Origin: Sideroxydans sp.
GTDB lineage: Bacteria > Pseudomonadota > Gammaproteobacteria > Burkholderiales > Gallionellaceae
DNA: 64,000 nucleotides
Direction: 5' to 3'
NCBI GenBank assembly: GCA_028710605.1
Contig: JAQTTU010000005.1
Span: 62,001 to 126,000 of the forward strand
The stretch's first letter is position 1; the number at the start of each line of letters is the position of its first letter. The notes beneath the pieces are model-generated. The model ran no database searches. It was given only the letters and a program-made list of their open reading frames with translations, and was not told the DNA's origin. The position numbers were made by a program, and so were the translations under genes. Positions 20,007-29,087 of the stretch are shown here, piece by piece.

Positions 20007-20495
20007 TTACTTGGGTTCGTTGGCTTTTACGCCTTTTTGATAATTGCTATACACATACACCGGAATGCCGAGATCGCCGAGATGATTTTCGAGCAACGGT
20101 TTTACCTCCGTCCAGTTCAGTCCGCCCACACCGCAAGCCAGACGCGGCAAAGCCAGACTGGCGACTTTCTCTTTTTGCACGAAATTGCGCAGCGCGTGCA
20201 GGCTGTGGTTGATGTGATGCAGCGTGGCGTGTCCGGGCTTGCTGCCGTGGGTGTAAGCGCCGTCCTGAGTGAACAGGTTGACCAAGTAACGGCCATCGGC
20301 GCTCATCCATGTCCACAGCTCGCCGGACTTGGGATGCTGCGTCTGGCAATAGTGGCGGAAGTCCTTGTACATGGCAGGCATGCGCTCGCGCAGTTGCAGC
20401 GCGAGACCCTGATGGAAATCATCGTTGGGCGCGACACCTTGGGCTATGGCTTTCGCGCCGCTTAACAGAATGTCACCGCTCAGTTCGTGAAGCAT
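20007..20495 (-). CDS. Macro domain protein
   Basis: 162 residues forming one macro domain: LSGDILLSGAKAIAQGVAPNDDFHQGLA at the start and LALPRLACGVGGLNWTEV as the phosphate-binding loop. Macro domains bind or hydrolyse ADP-ribose and related ligands. The loop and length suggest the branch with ADP-ribose-phosphatase or deacylase activity, but catalytic specificity is not certain. It sits between argG and ppnP; no DarT-like toxin gene is adjacent, so a toxin-antitoxin role is not supported. Confidence 0.85.
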   Translation of the reverse strand: MLHELSGDILLSGAKAIAQGVAPNDDFHQGLALQLRERMPAMYKDFRHYCQTQHPKSGELWTWMSADGRYLVNLFTQDGAYTHGSKPGHATLHHINHSLHALRNFVQKEKVASLALPRLACGVGGLNWTEVKPLLENHLGDLGIPVYVYSNYQKGVKANEPK

Positions 20496-20519
20496 GCCGC
20501 CTCCCTTAACTTGCCAGAC

Positions 20520-21746
20520 TTACTTCCGGTTTTTCAGATTCGCCGCGATACGCATACGCAAGGCATTCAGTTTAATGAAACCGCCTGCGTCTTTCTGGTC
20601 ATATGCGCCTTTGTCGTCTTCAAAGGTGGCGATGGACGGGTCGAACAGCGAATCGGTCTTGGAATCGCGGCCGACGACGATCACGTTGCCCTTGTACAGT
20701 TTGACGCGCACCCAGCCGTTGACGCAGCTTTGCGTGTGGTCGATCAGTGTTTGCAGCGCCTTGCGCTCAGGGCTCCACCAGTAGCCGTTGTAGATCATGC
20801 TGGCATAGCGCGGCATCAGGTCGTCCTTCAGGTGCGCCACTTCACGATCCAGTGTGATGGACTCGATGGCGCGGTGAGCCTTGAGCATGATGGTGCCGCC
20901 GGGGGTTTCGTAACAGCCGCGCGACTTCATGCCGACGTAGCGGTTTTCCACCAGGTCGAGGCGACCGATGCCGTGTTTGCCGCCGAGTTCGTTCAGCTTG
21001 GTCAGCACTTGCGCGGGCGACAGCTTGTTGCCGTTCAGCGCCACGATGTCGCCGTTGACGAATTCGAGGTCGAGATATTCGGCGGCATCCGGCGCATTTT
21101 CCGGCGACACCGTCCAGCGCCACATGCTTTCTTCGGCTTCGGCGGACGGGTCTTCCAAGTGGCGGCCTTCGTAGGAAATGTGCAGCAGGTTGGCATCCAT
21201 CGAGTAAGGCGAGCCGCCTTGCTTGTGTTTCATGTCAACCGGAATGCCGTTCTTCTCGGCATACGCCATCAGCTTCTCGCGCGACAGCAAATCCCATTCG
21301 CGCCACGGTGCGATGATTTTGATGCCGGGCTTGAGTGCATACGCGCCCAATTCAAAACGCACCTGGTCGTTGCCCTTGCCGGTCGCGCCGTGCGAGATGG
21401 CATCCGCGCCGGTGAGGTTGGTGATGTCGATTAAACGCTTGGCGATCAGCGGGCGCGCGATGGACGTTCCGAGCAGGTATTCGCCTTCATATACCGTGTT
21501 GGCGCGGAACATCGGGAACACGAAATCGCGCACGAATTCTTCGCGCAGATCGTCGATGAAAATATTTTCAGGCTTGATGCCGAATTTCAGCGCCTTCTGG
21601 CGTGCGGGTTCCAGCTCTTCCCCCTGGCCGAGGTCGGCGGTGAACGTCACCACCTCGCACTGGTAAGTGTCTTGCAACCACTTGAGGATAACCGAGGTAT
21701 CGAGTCCGCCGGAGTAGGCGAGGACGGCTTTTTTGATGTCAGACAT
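20520..21746 (-). CDS. argG: Argininosuccinate synthase
   Basis: 408 residues, complete. [15 protein letters not shown] is the PP-loop nucleotide site; [13 protein letters not shown] and the [14 protein letters not shown] region are typical. It joins citrulline and aspartate using ATP. It follows the small membrane protein and argF in the same direction, so argD-argF-x-argG read as one arginine locus, although gaps differ. Confidence 0.98.
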   Translation of the reverse strand: MSDIKKAVLAYSGGLDTSVILKWLQDTYQCEVVTFTADLGQGEELEPARQKALKFGIKPENIFIDDLREEFVRDFVFPMFRANTVYEGEYLLGTSIARPLIAKRLIDITNLTGADAISHGATGKGNDQVRFELGAYALKPGIKIIAPWREWDLLSREKLMAYAEKNGIPVDMKHKQGGSPYSMDANLLHISYEGRHLEDPSAEAEESMWRWTVSPENAPDAAEYLDLEFVNGDIVALNGNKLSPAQVLTKLNELGGKHGIGRLDLVENRYVGMKSRGCYETPGGTIMLKAHRAIESITLDREVAHLKDDLMPRYASMIYNGYWWSPERKALQTLIDHTQSCVNGWVRVKLYKGNVIVVGRDSKTDSLFDPSIATFEDDKGAYDQKDAGGFIKLNALRMRIAANLKNRK

Positions 21747-21761
21747 AATTTTTCAACCGTG

Positions 21762-22103
21762 TTAATCAATAAATAATTCAAAAGATACGACAAATCCCAC
21801 TATGACCATCAACGAGATGGCGACGAGGAAAATGACATCGGCTATGCGCTCGAATTTTTCCGCCTGTTTGCGATGGCGTAGCGCGAAGTAAGACAGCATG
21901 GCGCTGCTTAAAAAAAGCAGGCTGTCAACGGATAGCATTTCATTGACATGCCTGCTGATGTTCGGCTTCGGGATCAGATGGGCCAGACTGATAACCGTCA
22001 TGCAGACACCGATCATGGTGGCCGATGACGGCAGTATGTGGTCGGCCAAACGAGCGTTTTTGCTACCGTTGGCAGTGCTGTTATCCGCCGCTTCGTCGCT
22101 CAT
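21762..22103 (-). CDS. Small three-helix membrane protein in the arg cluster
   Basis: 113 residues: a polar N-terminus of about 30, then three hydrophobic segments (ATMIGVCMTVISLAHLI, SLLFLSSAMLSYFAL and DVIFLVAISLMVIVGFVVSF). Its start overlaps the argF stop as ATGA and it ends 15 bases before argG, so it is translated within the arginine operon. I know no function for it; transport or anchoring is a guess only. Confidence 0.75.
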   Translation of the reverse strand: MSDEAADNSTANGSKNARLADHILPSSATMIGVCMTVISLAHLIPKPNISRHVNEMLSVDSLLFLSSAMLSYFALRHRKQAEKFERIADVIFLVAISLMVIVGFVVSFELFID

Positions 22104-23029
22104 GCCGATATTTTGCCCAGCAGCAGATATTCCATCAGCGCTTTCTGCACGTGCAGTCTATTTTCCGCCTCATCCCACACCACCGACTGTTCGCCGTCGA
22201 TGACATCTGCCGAGACTTCCTCGCCGCGATGGGCGGGCAGGCAGTGCATGAACAGCGAATCCTTGGCGGCGACCCCCAGCATGTCTGCATCCACTTGCCA
22301 GTGGGCAAAGTCCTTCATGCGCTCTTCATTTTCGGCTTCGAAACCCATCGAAGTCCACACGTCGGTGGTCAGCAAATCCGCGCCGCGCGCGGCTTCCATC
22401 GGGTCGGTGAATTCTTCGTAGTGCGCGTGTCCGTAAAGACCGGCGCGTTCCGGCTCGACTTCGTAGCCGGGCGGGGTGGAGACGTGCACGTTGAAGTCCA
22501 ATATCTCCGCCGCTTGCAGCCAGGTGTTGCACATGTTGTTGGAATCGCCGATCCAAGCCACGGTCTTGCCGCTGATGCTGCCGCGATGTTCGACGTAGGT
22601 GTAGATGTCCGCCAGCACCTGGCAGGGATGGTATTCGTTGGTCAGGCCGTTGATGACCGGCACGCGCGAATGGGCGGCGAAGCGCTCGATGATGTCCTGC
22701 TCGAAAGTGCGGATCATCACGATGTCGCTCATGCGCGAAATGACTTGTCCGGCATCTTCCACCGGCTCGCCGCGACCCAGTTGCGAATCGCGCGTGTTCA
22801 GGTAAATGGCCGAGCCGCCGAGCTGCTGCATGCCTGCTTCGAACGACAGGCGCGTGCGCGTGCTGGCCTTCTCGAAAATCATCACCAGCGTGCGGTCCTG
22901 CAACGGCCAATATTGCTGATAGGCCTTGAACTTTTGTTTGATGATGCGCGTGCGCTCGAACAGGTATTCAAGCTCGTCGCGGGTGAGGTCTTTGAATTGC
23001 AGGAAATGCTTGACGGGTTTGCTGCCCAT
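22100..23029 (-). CDS. argF: Ornithine carbamoyltransferase
   Basis: 309 residues. Carbamoyl-phosphate motif STRTRLSFEAG, HPCQVLAD and the ornithine loop HCLPAHRGEE are all intact. It makes citrulline from ornithine and carbamoyl phosphate. It begins three bases after argD and overlaps the downstream membrane protein gene, a tight operon. Confidence 0.98.
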   Translation of the reverse strand: MGSKPVKHFLQFKDLTRDELEYLFERTRIIKQKFKAYQQYWPLQDRTLVMIFEKASTRTRLSFEAGMQQLGGSAIYLNTRDSQLGRGEPVEDAGQVISRMSDIVMIRTFEQDIIERFAAHSRVPVINGLTNEYHPCQVLADIYTYVEHRGSISGKTVAWIGDSNNMCNTWLQAAEILDFNVHVSTPPGYEVEPERAGLYGHAHYEEFTDPMEAARGADLLTTDVWTSMGFEAENEERMKDFAHWQVDADMLGVAAKDSLFMHCLPAHRGEEVSADVIDGEQSVVWDEAENRLHVQKALMEYLLLGKISA

Positions 23030-23032
23030 GGC

Positions 23033-24208
23033 TCACTCCTTCGCCAGAAATTCCGTGACCAGCGGGCACAGGATGTCCAGCAACTGTTGTGCTTCAGCTT
23101 CGGTGAATACCAGCGACGGCAGCAAGCGCACCACGTTGTCGGCGGTGACGTTGATGAGCAGACCTTGTTCCAGTGCCTGCGCCACCAGCACGCCGCACGG
23201 TTTGTCCAGTTCGATGCCCAGCATCAGGCCTTGTCCGCGCACGGTGACCACGCCCTTCAGTCCGCCGATGCGGGTTTGCAATTGTTGCTTGATCCACGCG
23301 CCCAGTTTGTCGGCATGCTCCAGCAACTGGTCTTGTTCCATGATGTTCAGCGTGGTCAGCGCGGCCGTCGAAGCCAGCGGATTGCCGCCGAAGGTCGAAC
23401 CGTGGTTGCCCGGCTTGAATGTGCCGGTCGCCTTGCCCGCCGCCAGACACGCGCCAACCGGCACACCCGAGCCCAACCCTTTGGCCAGCGTCATCACATC
23501 CGGCATGATGCTGGTGTGCTGGAACGCGAACCACTTGCCGGTTCTGCCCAGGCCGCACTGCACCTCGTCCAGCATCAGCAGCCACTCGTGCTCGTCGCAA
23601 ATCTTGCGCAAGCCTTGCAGATAGCTGATGTCCGGCGTGCGGATGCCGCCTTCGCCCTGGATCGGCTCGACCAGCACGGCCACGATGTTGGGGGTGTGCG
23701 CCGCGACCTGACGGATTGCGTCGAGGTCGTCGTAAGGCACGCGCACGAAACCTTTCACCAGCGGCTCAAAGCCTGCCTGCACCTTGCGGTTGCCGGTGGC
23801 GGAAAGCGTAGCCAGCGTGCGTCCGTGGAAAGCCTTCTCCATCACGATAATGGTCGGCGTTTCGACTCCGCGCTGATTGCCGTACAGCCGCGCCAGCTTG
23901 ATCGCCGCCTCGTTCGCCTCGCAGCCCGAGTTGCACAGGAACACTTCATCCATGCCGGAAATTTCGCACAGCTTGTCGGCGATCAGTTCCTGTTCGCGTA
24001 CTTGATACAGATTGGAGGTGTGAATCATCCTGCCGATTTGCGCGGAGAGCGCGGCAGTAAAGCGCGGATGCGCGTGACCCAGCGTATTGACGGCGATGCC
24101 GGACAGCGCGTCCAGATAGCGCTTGCCGTTGACATCCCATAGCCAAGCGCCTTCGCCGTGAGTGAAGGTAACGTTTTGTCTAGCGTAAGTGTTCATCAAA
24201 TGTGACAT
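23033..24208 (-). CDS. argD: Acetylornithine aminotransferase
   Basis: 391 residues, PLP class III aminotransferase. The PLP lysine is in VMTLAKGLGSGVPVGA, with LMLDEVQCGLGRTGKWFA upstream. It converts N-acetylglutamate semialdehyde to acetylornithine and may also serve in lysine synthesis. ATG 24208 (MSHLMNTYARQ) is used because GGAAA lies seven bases upstream; ATG 24196 lacks a site. Confidence 0.96.
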   Translation of the reverse strand: MSHLMNTYARQNVTFTHGEGAWLWDVNGKRYLDALSGIAVNTLGHAHPRFTAALSAQIGRMIHTSNLYQVREQELIADKLCEISGMDEVFLCNSGCEANEAAIKLARLYGNQRGVETPTIIVMEKAFHGRTLATLSATGNRKVQAGFEPLVKGFVRVPYDDLDAIRQVAAHTPNIVAVLVEPIQGEGGIRTPDISYLQGLRKICDEHEWLLMLDEVQCGLGRTGKWFAFQHTSIMPDVMTLAKGLGSGVPVGACLAAGKATGTFKPGNHGSTFGGNPLASTAALTTLNIMEQDQLLEHADKLGAWIKQQLQTRIGGLKGVVTVRGQGLMLGIELDKPCGVLVAQALEQGLLINVTADNVVRLLPSLVFTEAEAQQLLDILCPLVTEFLAKE

Positions 24209-24251
24209 GGCAAGTTTCCGGTCTTGTTGCATCGCTAATGTTGAAACTATA

Positions 24252-24283
24252 AAACAAAAAAGGCCGACTGAACTGTCGGCCCT
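24252..24283 (-). terminator. Terminator after rpsT
   Basis: On the minus strand GGCCGAC-AGTTCA-GTCGGCC is followed by TTTTTTGTTTT. It ends rpsT transcription before argD. Confidence 0.87.
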
Positions 24284-24312
24284 GTTGTCGCAGACTTAAC
24301 GTCTGCAATAAA

Positions 24313-24576
24313 TCAGGCCATCGCCTTGATAGCGGCGGACAATCGGCTCTTATGGCGAGCTGCCTTGTTCTTGTGGATGATCTTCTTGTCGGCGATGGAA
24401 TCCACCACGCTGGTGGAAGCGCTGAACACGGCTTGTGCAGCGGCCTTGTCTCCGGCTTCGATCGCCTTGGCGACCTTCTTGATCGCAGTACGCAACTCCG
24501 AACGCAAGCTTGCGTTGTGAGCATTTTGTTTTACTGCCTGACGAGCACGCTTGCGTGCTTGTGCGCTATTTGCCAT
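24313..24576 (-). CDS. rpsT: 30S ribosomal protein S20
   Basis: 87 residues, [20 protein letters not shown] to AAIKAMA, a full-length S20. It binds 16S rRNA during small subunit assembly. The gene has its own promoter and terminator and is divergent from murJ, an arrangement seen in many betaproteobacteria. AAGGAGTAGT precedes the start. Confidence 0.98.
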   Translation of the reverse strand: MANSAQARKRARQAVKQNAHNASLRSELRTAIKKVAKAIEAGDKAAAQAVFSASTSVVDSIADKKIIHKNKAARHKSRLSAAIKAMA

Positions 24577-24615
24577 GACTACTCCTTGAGAATTCGGCTT
24601 TCCAGAAAGGCGCGC

Positions 24616-24644
24616 ATTCTAGTGGCTGATCCAAGGTTTGGCAA
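24616..24644 (-). promoter_or_regulatory. Sigma-70 promoter of rpsT
   Basis: On the minus strand TTGCCA (24644-24639), a 17-base spacer, then TAGAAT (24621-24616) followed by GCGCGCC. The leader to rpsT is about 35 bases. The discriminator is GC-rich, as expected for ribosomal protein promoters. Confidence 0.8.
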
Positions 24645-24732
24645 ACAGTTTTTTCGGAAGCGCTTTGGTTTGTCGACTAAGCCGGGGTTGCACCGAGTTT
24701 TTGGGGATTTTTACACCCCCCCCTGCACGGGA

Positions 24733-24782
24733 ATGCCCGTCGATAGGCGATCCGCATCATACGCTTGATGGAGATGGCCGTG
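24733..24782 (+). repeat. Dispersed repeat family R1, copy B
   Basis: ATGCCCGTCGATAGGCGATC through GATGGAGATGGCCGTG, then TTTGCTGGCTTGCG, which matches the outer arm of copy G at 59958. It lies between rpsT and murJ. Confidence 0.8.
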
Positions 24783-24921
24783 TTTGCTGGCTTGCGAACG
24801 AGCTTGGTCAATAATGAACTGGCCGGTTTTATCCGTGTTTCATCTGTGTCCATCCGTGGCTAATAAAGGTTTTTGGGATGGTATGATGCGCGCCGTTTTC
24901 TGCGGACAAGCCACAACCGGT

Positions 24922-26466
24922 ATGAACCTTCTCAAAGCCCTCGCCACCGTGAGCAGTCTGACGCTGGTTTCGCGCATCCTCGCGTTTGTGCGCGATATTC
25001 TGATCGCGCGCATTTTCGGTGCGGGCATTGCCAACGATGCCTACATCATCGCCACCCGCCTGCCCAATCTGTTGCGGCGCATGTTTGCCGAGGGCGCGTT
25101 CTCGCAAGCGTTTGTGCCCATCTTCGGCGAATACCACAAGCGCAAAGGGCACGACGAAACCAAGCTGATGGTGGATCACGTGGTCACCTTGCTGGCGATT
25201 GTCCTGTTCATCGTCACGCTGATCGGCATCGTCGCCGCGCCGCTGATTATTTACCTCACCGCGCCCGGATTTATCAAAGACACGGAAAAATTCAACCTCA
25301 CCGTGCAGATGCTGCGCATCACCTCGCCTTACATTTTCTTCATTTCGCTGGTGGCGGTGGCGGCGGGCATTCTTAATACTTACAACAAATTCTGGGTGCC
25401 CGCGTTCGCTCCGGTGCTGCTGAACGTTTGTCTGATCGGCGGCGCGCTGTGGCTTACCCCGTATTTCGAGCAGCCCATCATCGCCATGGCGTGGGCGTGG
25501 TTTGTCGCGGGCTTCGTGCAACTCGCCTTCCAAATCCCTTTCCTGAAAAAAATCGGCATGTTGCCGTCCATCCGTTTCAACCTGAAAGACGAAGGCATGT
25601 GGCGCGTGGTCAGGCAGATGGGGCCGGCCATGTTCGGCGTATCCATCGCGCAGATCAGCCTCATCATCAACACCGTGTTCGCTTCGTTCCTGATGGTGGG
25701 CAGCGTGTCCTGGCTGTATTACGCCGACCGCCTGATGGAATTTCCCGCCGGCCTGCTGGGCGCGGCACTCGCTACCATTCTGTTGCCCTCGCTGTCCAAG
25801 CATCACGCCACCAACAGCACCGAGGAATATTCCAAATTGCTGGACTGGGGCTTGCGCCTGGTGTGCATGCTCACGCTGCCCGCCGCGCTGGCGCTGGGAC
25901 TGATTTCCGTGCCGCTGCTGGCGACCTTCTTCCAGCATGGCGCGTTCATGGCGCTCGATGTGCTGAAAACCAGCTACGCCCTGATCGGCTACAGCATCGG
26001 CCTCATCGGCATCATCGCGGTGAAAGTGCTGGCTCCCGGTTTCTACGCGCGGCAGGACATCCGCACACCGGTCAAAATCGGCATCGCCACCCTGGTCGCC
26101 ACGCAATTGATGAACCTGCTGTTCATCTTCGTGCTGGATTTCGGCCACGCCGGACTGGCGCTGTCCATCGGCCTCGGCGCATGTTTCAACTCCGCCATCC
26201 TGTTTTATTTGTTGAAGAAGCGCGGCATCTATCGGCCCGAGCCGGGCTGGGGCAAATTCTTCCTCAAACTGTGCGCCGCGCTGCTGGCGCTGGGTCTCAC
26301 GCTGTGGTTCGGCATGGGCACAGAACAACTCTGGCTCATGACCCACGGCTGGCCGCGCATCATCCACCTGACATGGCTGGTGGCGGCGGGCGTGGTGGTG
26401 TACTTCGCGGTGCTGTTCGCGCTGGGATTCCGGCTGAAAGATTTTTCCAAGCGCGGTGTGAATTGA
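24922..26466 (+). CDS. murJ: Lipid II flippase MurJ
   Basis: 514 residues, about 14 membrane helices, MOP superfamily. MNLLKALATVSSLTLVSRIL and FVRDILIARIFGAGIANDAY are the conserved MurJ N-terminus, and RRMFAEGAFSQAFVPIF follows. It moves the peptidoglycan precursor lipid II across the inner membrane. The upstream in-frame ATG at 24784 would translate the repeat and promoter region, so ATG 24922 is used. TATGATGCGCGCC at 24882-24894 looks like its -10 element. It is divergent from rpsT. Confidence 0.97.
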   Translation: MNLLKALATVSSLTLVSRILAFVRDILIARIFGAGIANDAYIIATRLPNLLRRMFAEGAFSQAFVPIFGEYHKRKGHDETKLMVDHVVTLLAIVLFIVTLIGIVAAPLIIYLTAPGFIKDTEKFNLTVQMLRITSPYIFFISLVAVAAGILNTYNKFWVPAFAPVLLNVCLIGGALWLTPYFEQPIIAMAWAWFVAGFVQLAFQIPFLKKIGMLPSIRFNLKDEGMWRVVRQMGPAMFGVSIAQISLIINTVFASFLMVGSVSWLYYADRLMEFPAGLLGAALATILLPSLSKHHATNSTEEYSKLLDWGLRLVCMLTLPAALALGLISVPLLATFFQHGAFMALDVLKTSYALIGYSIGLIGIIAVKVLAPGFYARQDIRTPVKIGIATLVATQLMNLLFIFVLDFGHAGLALSIGLGACFNSAILFYLLKKRGIYRPEPGWGKFFLKLCAALLALGLTLWFGMGTEQLWLMTHGWPRIIHLTWLVAAGVVVYFAVLFALGFRLKDFSKRGVN

Positions 26467-26492
26467 TTTTATTGTCGTAAGAAATTTAACAA

Positions 26493-26608
26493 CGTCATTC
26501 CCGCGAAGGCGGGAATCCAGCGATTTTACTTAACATGCCTTTGTTGTTTCGTCCTTGCTGCGCAAGGTCATTTAATTTGACTGGATTCCCGCTTTCGCGG
26601 GAATGACG
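26493..26608. repeat. Inverted repeat pair, CATTCCCGCG type
   Basis: CGTCATTCCCGCGAAGGCGG starts the left arm (26493-26520) and CTGGATTCCCGCTTTCGCGG starts the right arm (26581-26608). The arms are complementary and each carries its own small hairpin, a BIME-like pair between murJ and the thioredoxin-like gene. A related pair is at 51906-52029. Confidence 0.8.
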
Positions 26609-26659
26609 ATGTTTTTAGAGATTTGATTTTGAATTAACTTGATAGGTGAGGCCGCAGCA

Positions 26660-27022
26660 ATGAGTGATTATTCGTACAACGTGGAAGAAGATAGTTTTGA
26701 TGAACTGGTCGTGGCGCGCTCGCACCAGATGCCGGTATTGGTGGACATCAGCGCCGAATGGTGCGCGCCGTGCCGCGTGCTCGCGCCGCTGCTGCACAAA
26801 ATGGTGTTCGCCTACGACGGCAAATTTTATCTGGGCGTAGTGGATGCCGATGAAAACATGAAGATCGCCGGAAGGCACAAAGTGCGCGGCTTCCCCACCG
26901 TCATCGCCTACAGCCACGGCGTGGAAGTGGACCGCTTCATCAGCTCGCAAACCGAAGGCTTCCTGCGCAACTTCATAGACAACGTCATCGCCAAACATGC
27001 GGCGGGTGCGGCGGCGAAATAA
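26660..27022 (+). CDS. Thioredoxin-like protein
   Basis: 120 residues with thioredoxin fold and active site WCAPC (34-38) in place of WCGPC; cis-proline in VRGFPTVIAYSHG. No signal peptide, so it should act in the cytoplasm as a thiol-disulfide protein, perhaps a thioredoxin-like chaperone or co-factor of a reductase. GTGAGG lies nine bases before ATG 26660. It stands alone between repeat elements. Confidence 0.85.
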   Translation: MSDYSYNVEEDSFDELVVARSHQMPVLVDISAEWCAPCRVLAPLLHKMVFAYDGKFYLGVVDADENMKIAGRHKVRGFPTVIAYSHGVEVDRFISSQTEGFLRNFIDNVIAKHAAGAAAK

Positions 27023-27109
27023 TGTAGCGAGGAAACATTTCTCGTGCCCACGCTGAAACAATTCTCGCAAACCGCGTGGGCGCGGAAAACCTGCCCACCT
27101 TACGTGGAG

Positions 27110-27158
27110 ATGCCCGTCAATCGGCGATCCGCATCATGCACTTGATGGAGATGGCCGT
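27110..27158 (+). repeat. Dispersed repeat family R1, copy C
   Basis: ATGCCCGTCAATCGGCGATC through GATGGAGATGGCCGTC, differing from copy A at two positions in the shared core. It lies in the convergent gap between the thioredoxin-like and nitroreductase genes. Confidence 0.8.
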
Positions 27159-27195
27159 CCCTACTGGCTTCCCATCAAATGCTATTTTGAAAATC

Positions 27196-27933
27196 CTATT
27201 TATCATTCAGCAGCCCCTGCATTGCCGCCACCGGGCGCACGGCGGGGTAGTACACGCTCTGGAACGGCGCGAGGCTGGTTGACCAGGGCGTGCCGTCGCT
27301 ACGCCCGATGTTCTGCCAGTGCTGCATGAGGGTGGCATCGTAAGCGGCGATGGCTGCGCTATAACTTGATGCGTCGTAGCGTTCGTCGTGGCGGAAGGTG
27401 CTGATGTTCAAGCGCGGTTTCACCGGTGCGTCGATGGCGATGTGGCCTATGCACAGTCCGACCACGGCGAAGGTGAGCGGCGGCAGGGCGAGCAGGTCAA
27501 CGATTCCCTGCGGATCGCGGCGTATGCCGCCGATGGGGACGATGCCCAGACCCAGCGATTCGGCGGCGGCAATCATCGTGCCCAACACGATGCCCGCATC
27601 CACTGCACCCACGCCGAAACCTTCCATGCTCTCGTGAATGAGCTGCGTCTTGCCTGTGTTGCGCAGGGCGAGGTCGGTCTTGTTGAAGTCGATAATGATG
27701 GCGATGAACACCGGCGCTTGCGCGATGTAATTCATTCCCCCGGTGAGTTCGGCGATACGGGCGCGGCGCTCGGCATCGCGCACCACCACCAGCGAAATCT
27801 CCTGCGCGTTCATCGAAGTCGGCGCTTGATGCGCGGCGGCGATGATCTGGGCTAGCATCTCGTCGCTGACCGCTTCGTCTTTGAAACTGCGGATGCTGCG
27901 GTGGTGGAGTTGGGTTTGCAGGGTTGGGTTCAT
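27196..27933 (-). CDS. Nitroreductase-family NAD(P)H oxidoreductase (NfsA-like)
   Basis: 245 residues. The FMN-binding start HHRSIRSFKDEAVSDEML, AAHQAPTSMNAQEISLVVV and GLGIVPIGGIRRDP identify the NfsA/Frp-type flavin reductase group. These enzymes reduce nitroaromatics, quinones or flavins; the natural substrate is unknown. ATG 27933 has GGAG six bases upstream; ATG 27945 is an alternative adding METH. It lies downstream of the CysB-type regulator gene, same strand, separated by a large inverted repeat. Confidence 0.88.
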   Translation of the reverse strand: MNPTLQTQLHHRSIRSFKDEAVSDEMLAQIIAAAHQAPTSMNAQEISLVVVRDAERRARIAELTGGMNYIAQAPVFIAIIIDFNKTDLALRNTGKTQLIHESMEGFGVGAVDAGIVLGTMIAAAESLGLGIVPIGGIRRDPQGIVDLLALPPLTFAVVGLCIGHIAIDAPVKPRLNISTFRHDERYDASSYSAAIAAYDATLMQHWQNIGRSDGTPWSTSLAPFQSVYYPAVRPVAAMQGLLNDK

Positions 27934-27969
27934 GTGGGTCTCCATCAAATATTCCAGAAAACTTTTTTC

Positions 27970-28046
27970 GTAGGTTGGGCAAAGCGCAGCGTGCCCAACA
28001 TGATTGATAGCGGCTTGTTGGGCACGCTGCGCTTTGCCCAACCTAC
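27970..28046. repeat. Long inverted repeat, GTAGGTTGGGC type
   Basis: Two 31-base arms, GTAGGTTGGGCAAAGCGCAG and on to CCCAACA (27970-28000), and their reverse complement ending in GCCCAACCTAC (28016-28046), around a 15-base loop. It could form a very stable hairpin between the regulator and nitroreductase genes and may act as a terminator-like barrier. Confidence 0.8.
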
Positions 28047-28049
28047 AAT

Positions 28050-28976
28050 CTACGCCGTCAAATGCAGCGCCTTCGCCACCACATCTCTTGTTAGCTGCGG
28101 CGCGAACAGTTCGATGAAATGATAGCCGAAGCCGCGCAGGTATTGGTTCTGGCGGATGGCGATGCGCGTGGTGCTGGGTTCGATCAGGTGCCCGGCATCT
28201 ATCATGCGCAAGTGTTTGTCGCGCTCCGGGATGAAGGCCATCTGCGCCACGATGCCGACCCCCAAGCCCAGCTCCACATACGTTTTGATTACGTCCGCGT
28301 CGATGGCGGTGAGCGCGATGTTGGGTTCGATTCCGGCTTCGCTGAACGCCTGGTTGATTTTGTTGCGTCCGGTGAAGGCGAAGTCGTAAGTGATGATGGG
28401 ATATTGCGCCAGCTTTTTCAGCGTCAGGCGTTTCTCCAGCAGCAGCGGATGTTTGGGCGGCACGACCACGCAGTGATGCCATTCGTAGCAGGGCAAGGTG
28501 ACCAGCTCGTCATACAGCGCCAGACTTTCCGTGGCGATGCCGATATCGACTTCGCCGCTCAATACCATTTCGGCAATCTGCGTCGGGCTGCCCTGGTGCA
28601 ACCCCAGCTTCACGCCGGGGTAACTCTTGGTGAACTCCTTGACCACCTGCGGCAGCGCGTAACGCGCTTGCGTGTGCGTGGTGGCGATGGTCAGCGTGCC
28701 GCTGTCCTGCGTGCGGAATTCTTGTCCCACCTGTTTCAGATTCTCCGTTTCGCGCAGCACGCGCTGCGCGATGTCCAGCACCGCCTTGCCCGGCTCGGTG
28801 ATCGCCACCACGCGCTTGCCGTTGCGTACGAAGATGTCTATGCCCAGCTCTTCTTCCAGCAATTTGATCTGCTTGCTCACTCCCGGTTGCGAGGTATAGA
28901 GCGCATTGGCCGCGTCGGAAATGTTTAATCCGCATCGCACGATTTCGTTCAAATAACGCAGCTGCTGCAAATTCAT
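28050..28976 (-). CDS. cysB: LysR-family regulator, CysB/Cbl type
   Basis: 308 residues. The N-terminal helix-turn-helix (MNLQQLRYLNEIVRCGLNIS, ALYTSQPGVSKQIKLLEEELG) and ligand domain (TTHTQARYALPQVVKEF, HQGSPTQIAEMVLSGEVDIGIATE) are those of CysB/Cbl, activators of sulfate assimilation that sense N-acetylserine or APS. It is divergent from the tauE-cysIHDN genes, which supports that role. CysB and Cbl cannot be told apart with certainty from sequence alone. Confidence 0.93.
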   Translation of the reverse strand: MNLQQLRYLNEIVRCGLNISDAANALYTSQPGVSKQIKLLEEELGIDIFVRNGKRVVAITEPGKAVLDIAQRVLRETENLKQVGQEFRTQDSGTLTIATTHTQARYALPQVVKEFTKSYPGVKLGLHQGSPTQIAEMVLSGEVDIGIATESLALYDELVTLPCYEWHHCVVVPPKHPLLLEKRLTLKKLAQYPIITYDFAFTGRNKINQAFSEAGIEPNIALTAIDADVIKTYVELGLGVGIVAQMAFIPERDKHLRMIDAGHLIEPSTTRIAIRQNQYLRGFGYHFIELFAPQLTRDVVAKALHLTA

Positions 28977-29087
28977 GGCGAATTCCTTATATGGCATTAG
29001 GTTATAAGATACTAACATAAAAGTATTTAGTTATATAAAGCGCCACCCCTAGAATGCGCTCCATCGAAGAAACAACAGGTGGCGCAA
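28977..29087. promoter_or_regulatory. Divergent control region, cysB-type regulator and sulfur genes
   Basis: An AT-rich 111-base gap. For the rightward genes TAGAATGCGC (-10 at 29051-29056) follows TTAGTT (29028-29033) by 17 bases. Just upstream is the symmetric ATACT-AACATAAA-AGTAT (about 29010-29027) within TTATAAG...TTATATAAAG. This is where a LysR-type activator would be expected to bind; no site has been shown. Confidence 0.6.

Noticed and set aside
20007-20495. Macro domain gene as antitoxin of a DarT-like toxin
   Set aside because: No DarT-like gene is adjacent; both neighbours are metabolic genes.
22025-24142. 705-residue plus-strand ORF opposite argF and argD
   Set aside because: It is an antisense shadow of two clearly recognisable minus-strand enzymes in GC-rich DNA, with His/Arg/Gln-rich low-complexity translation and no domain.
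24829-26367. 512-residue minus-strand ORF opposite murJ
   Set aside because: Shadow of the membrane protein gene; translation is charged low-complexity sequence without any family pattern.
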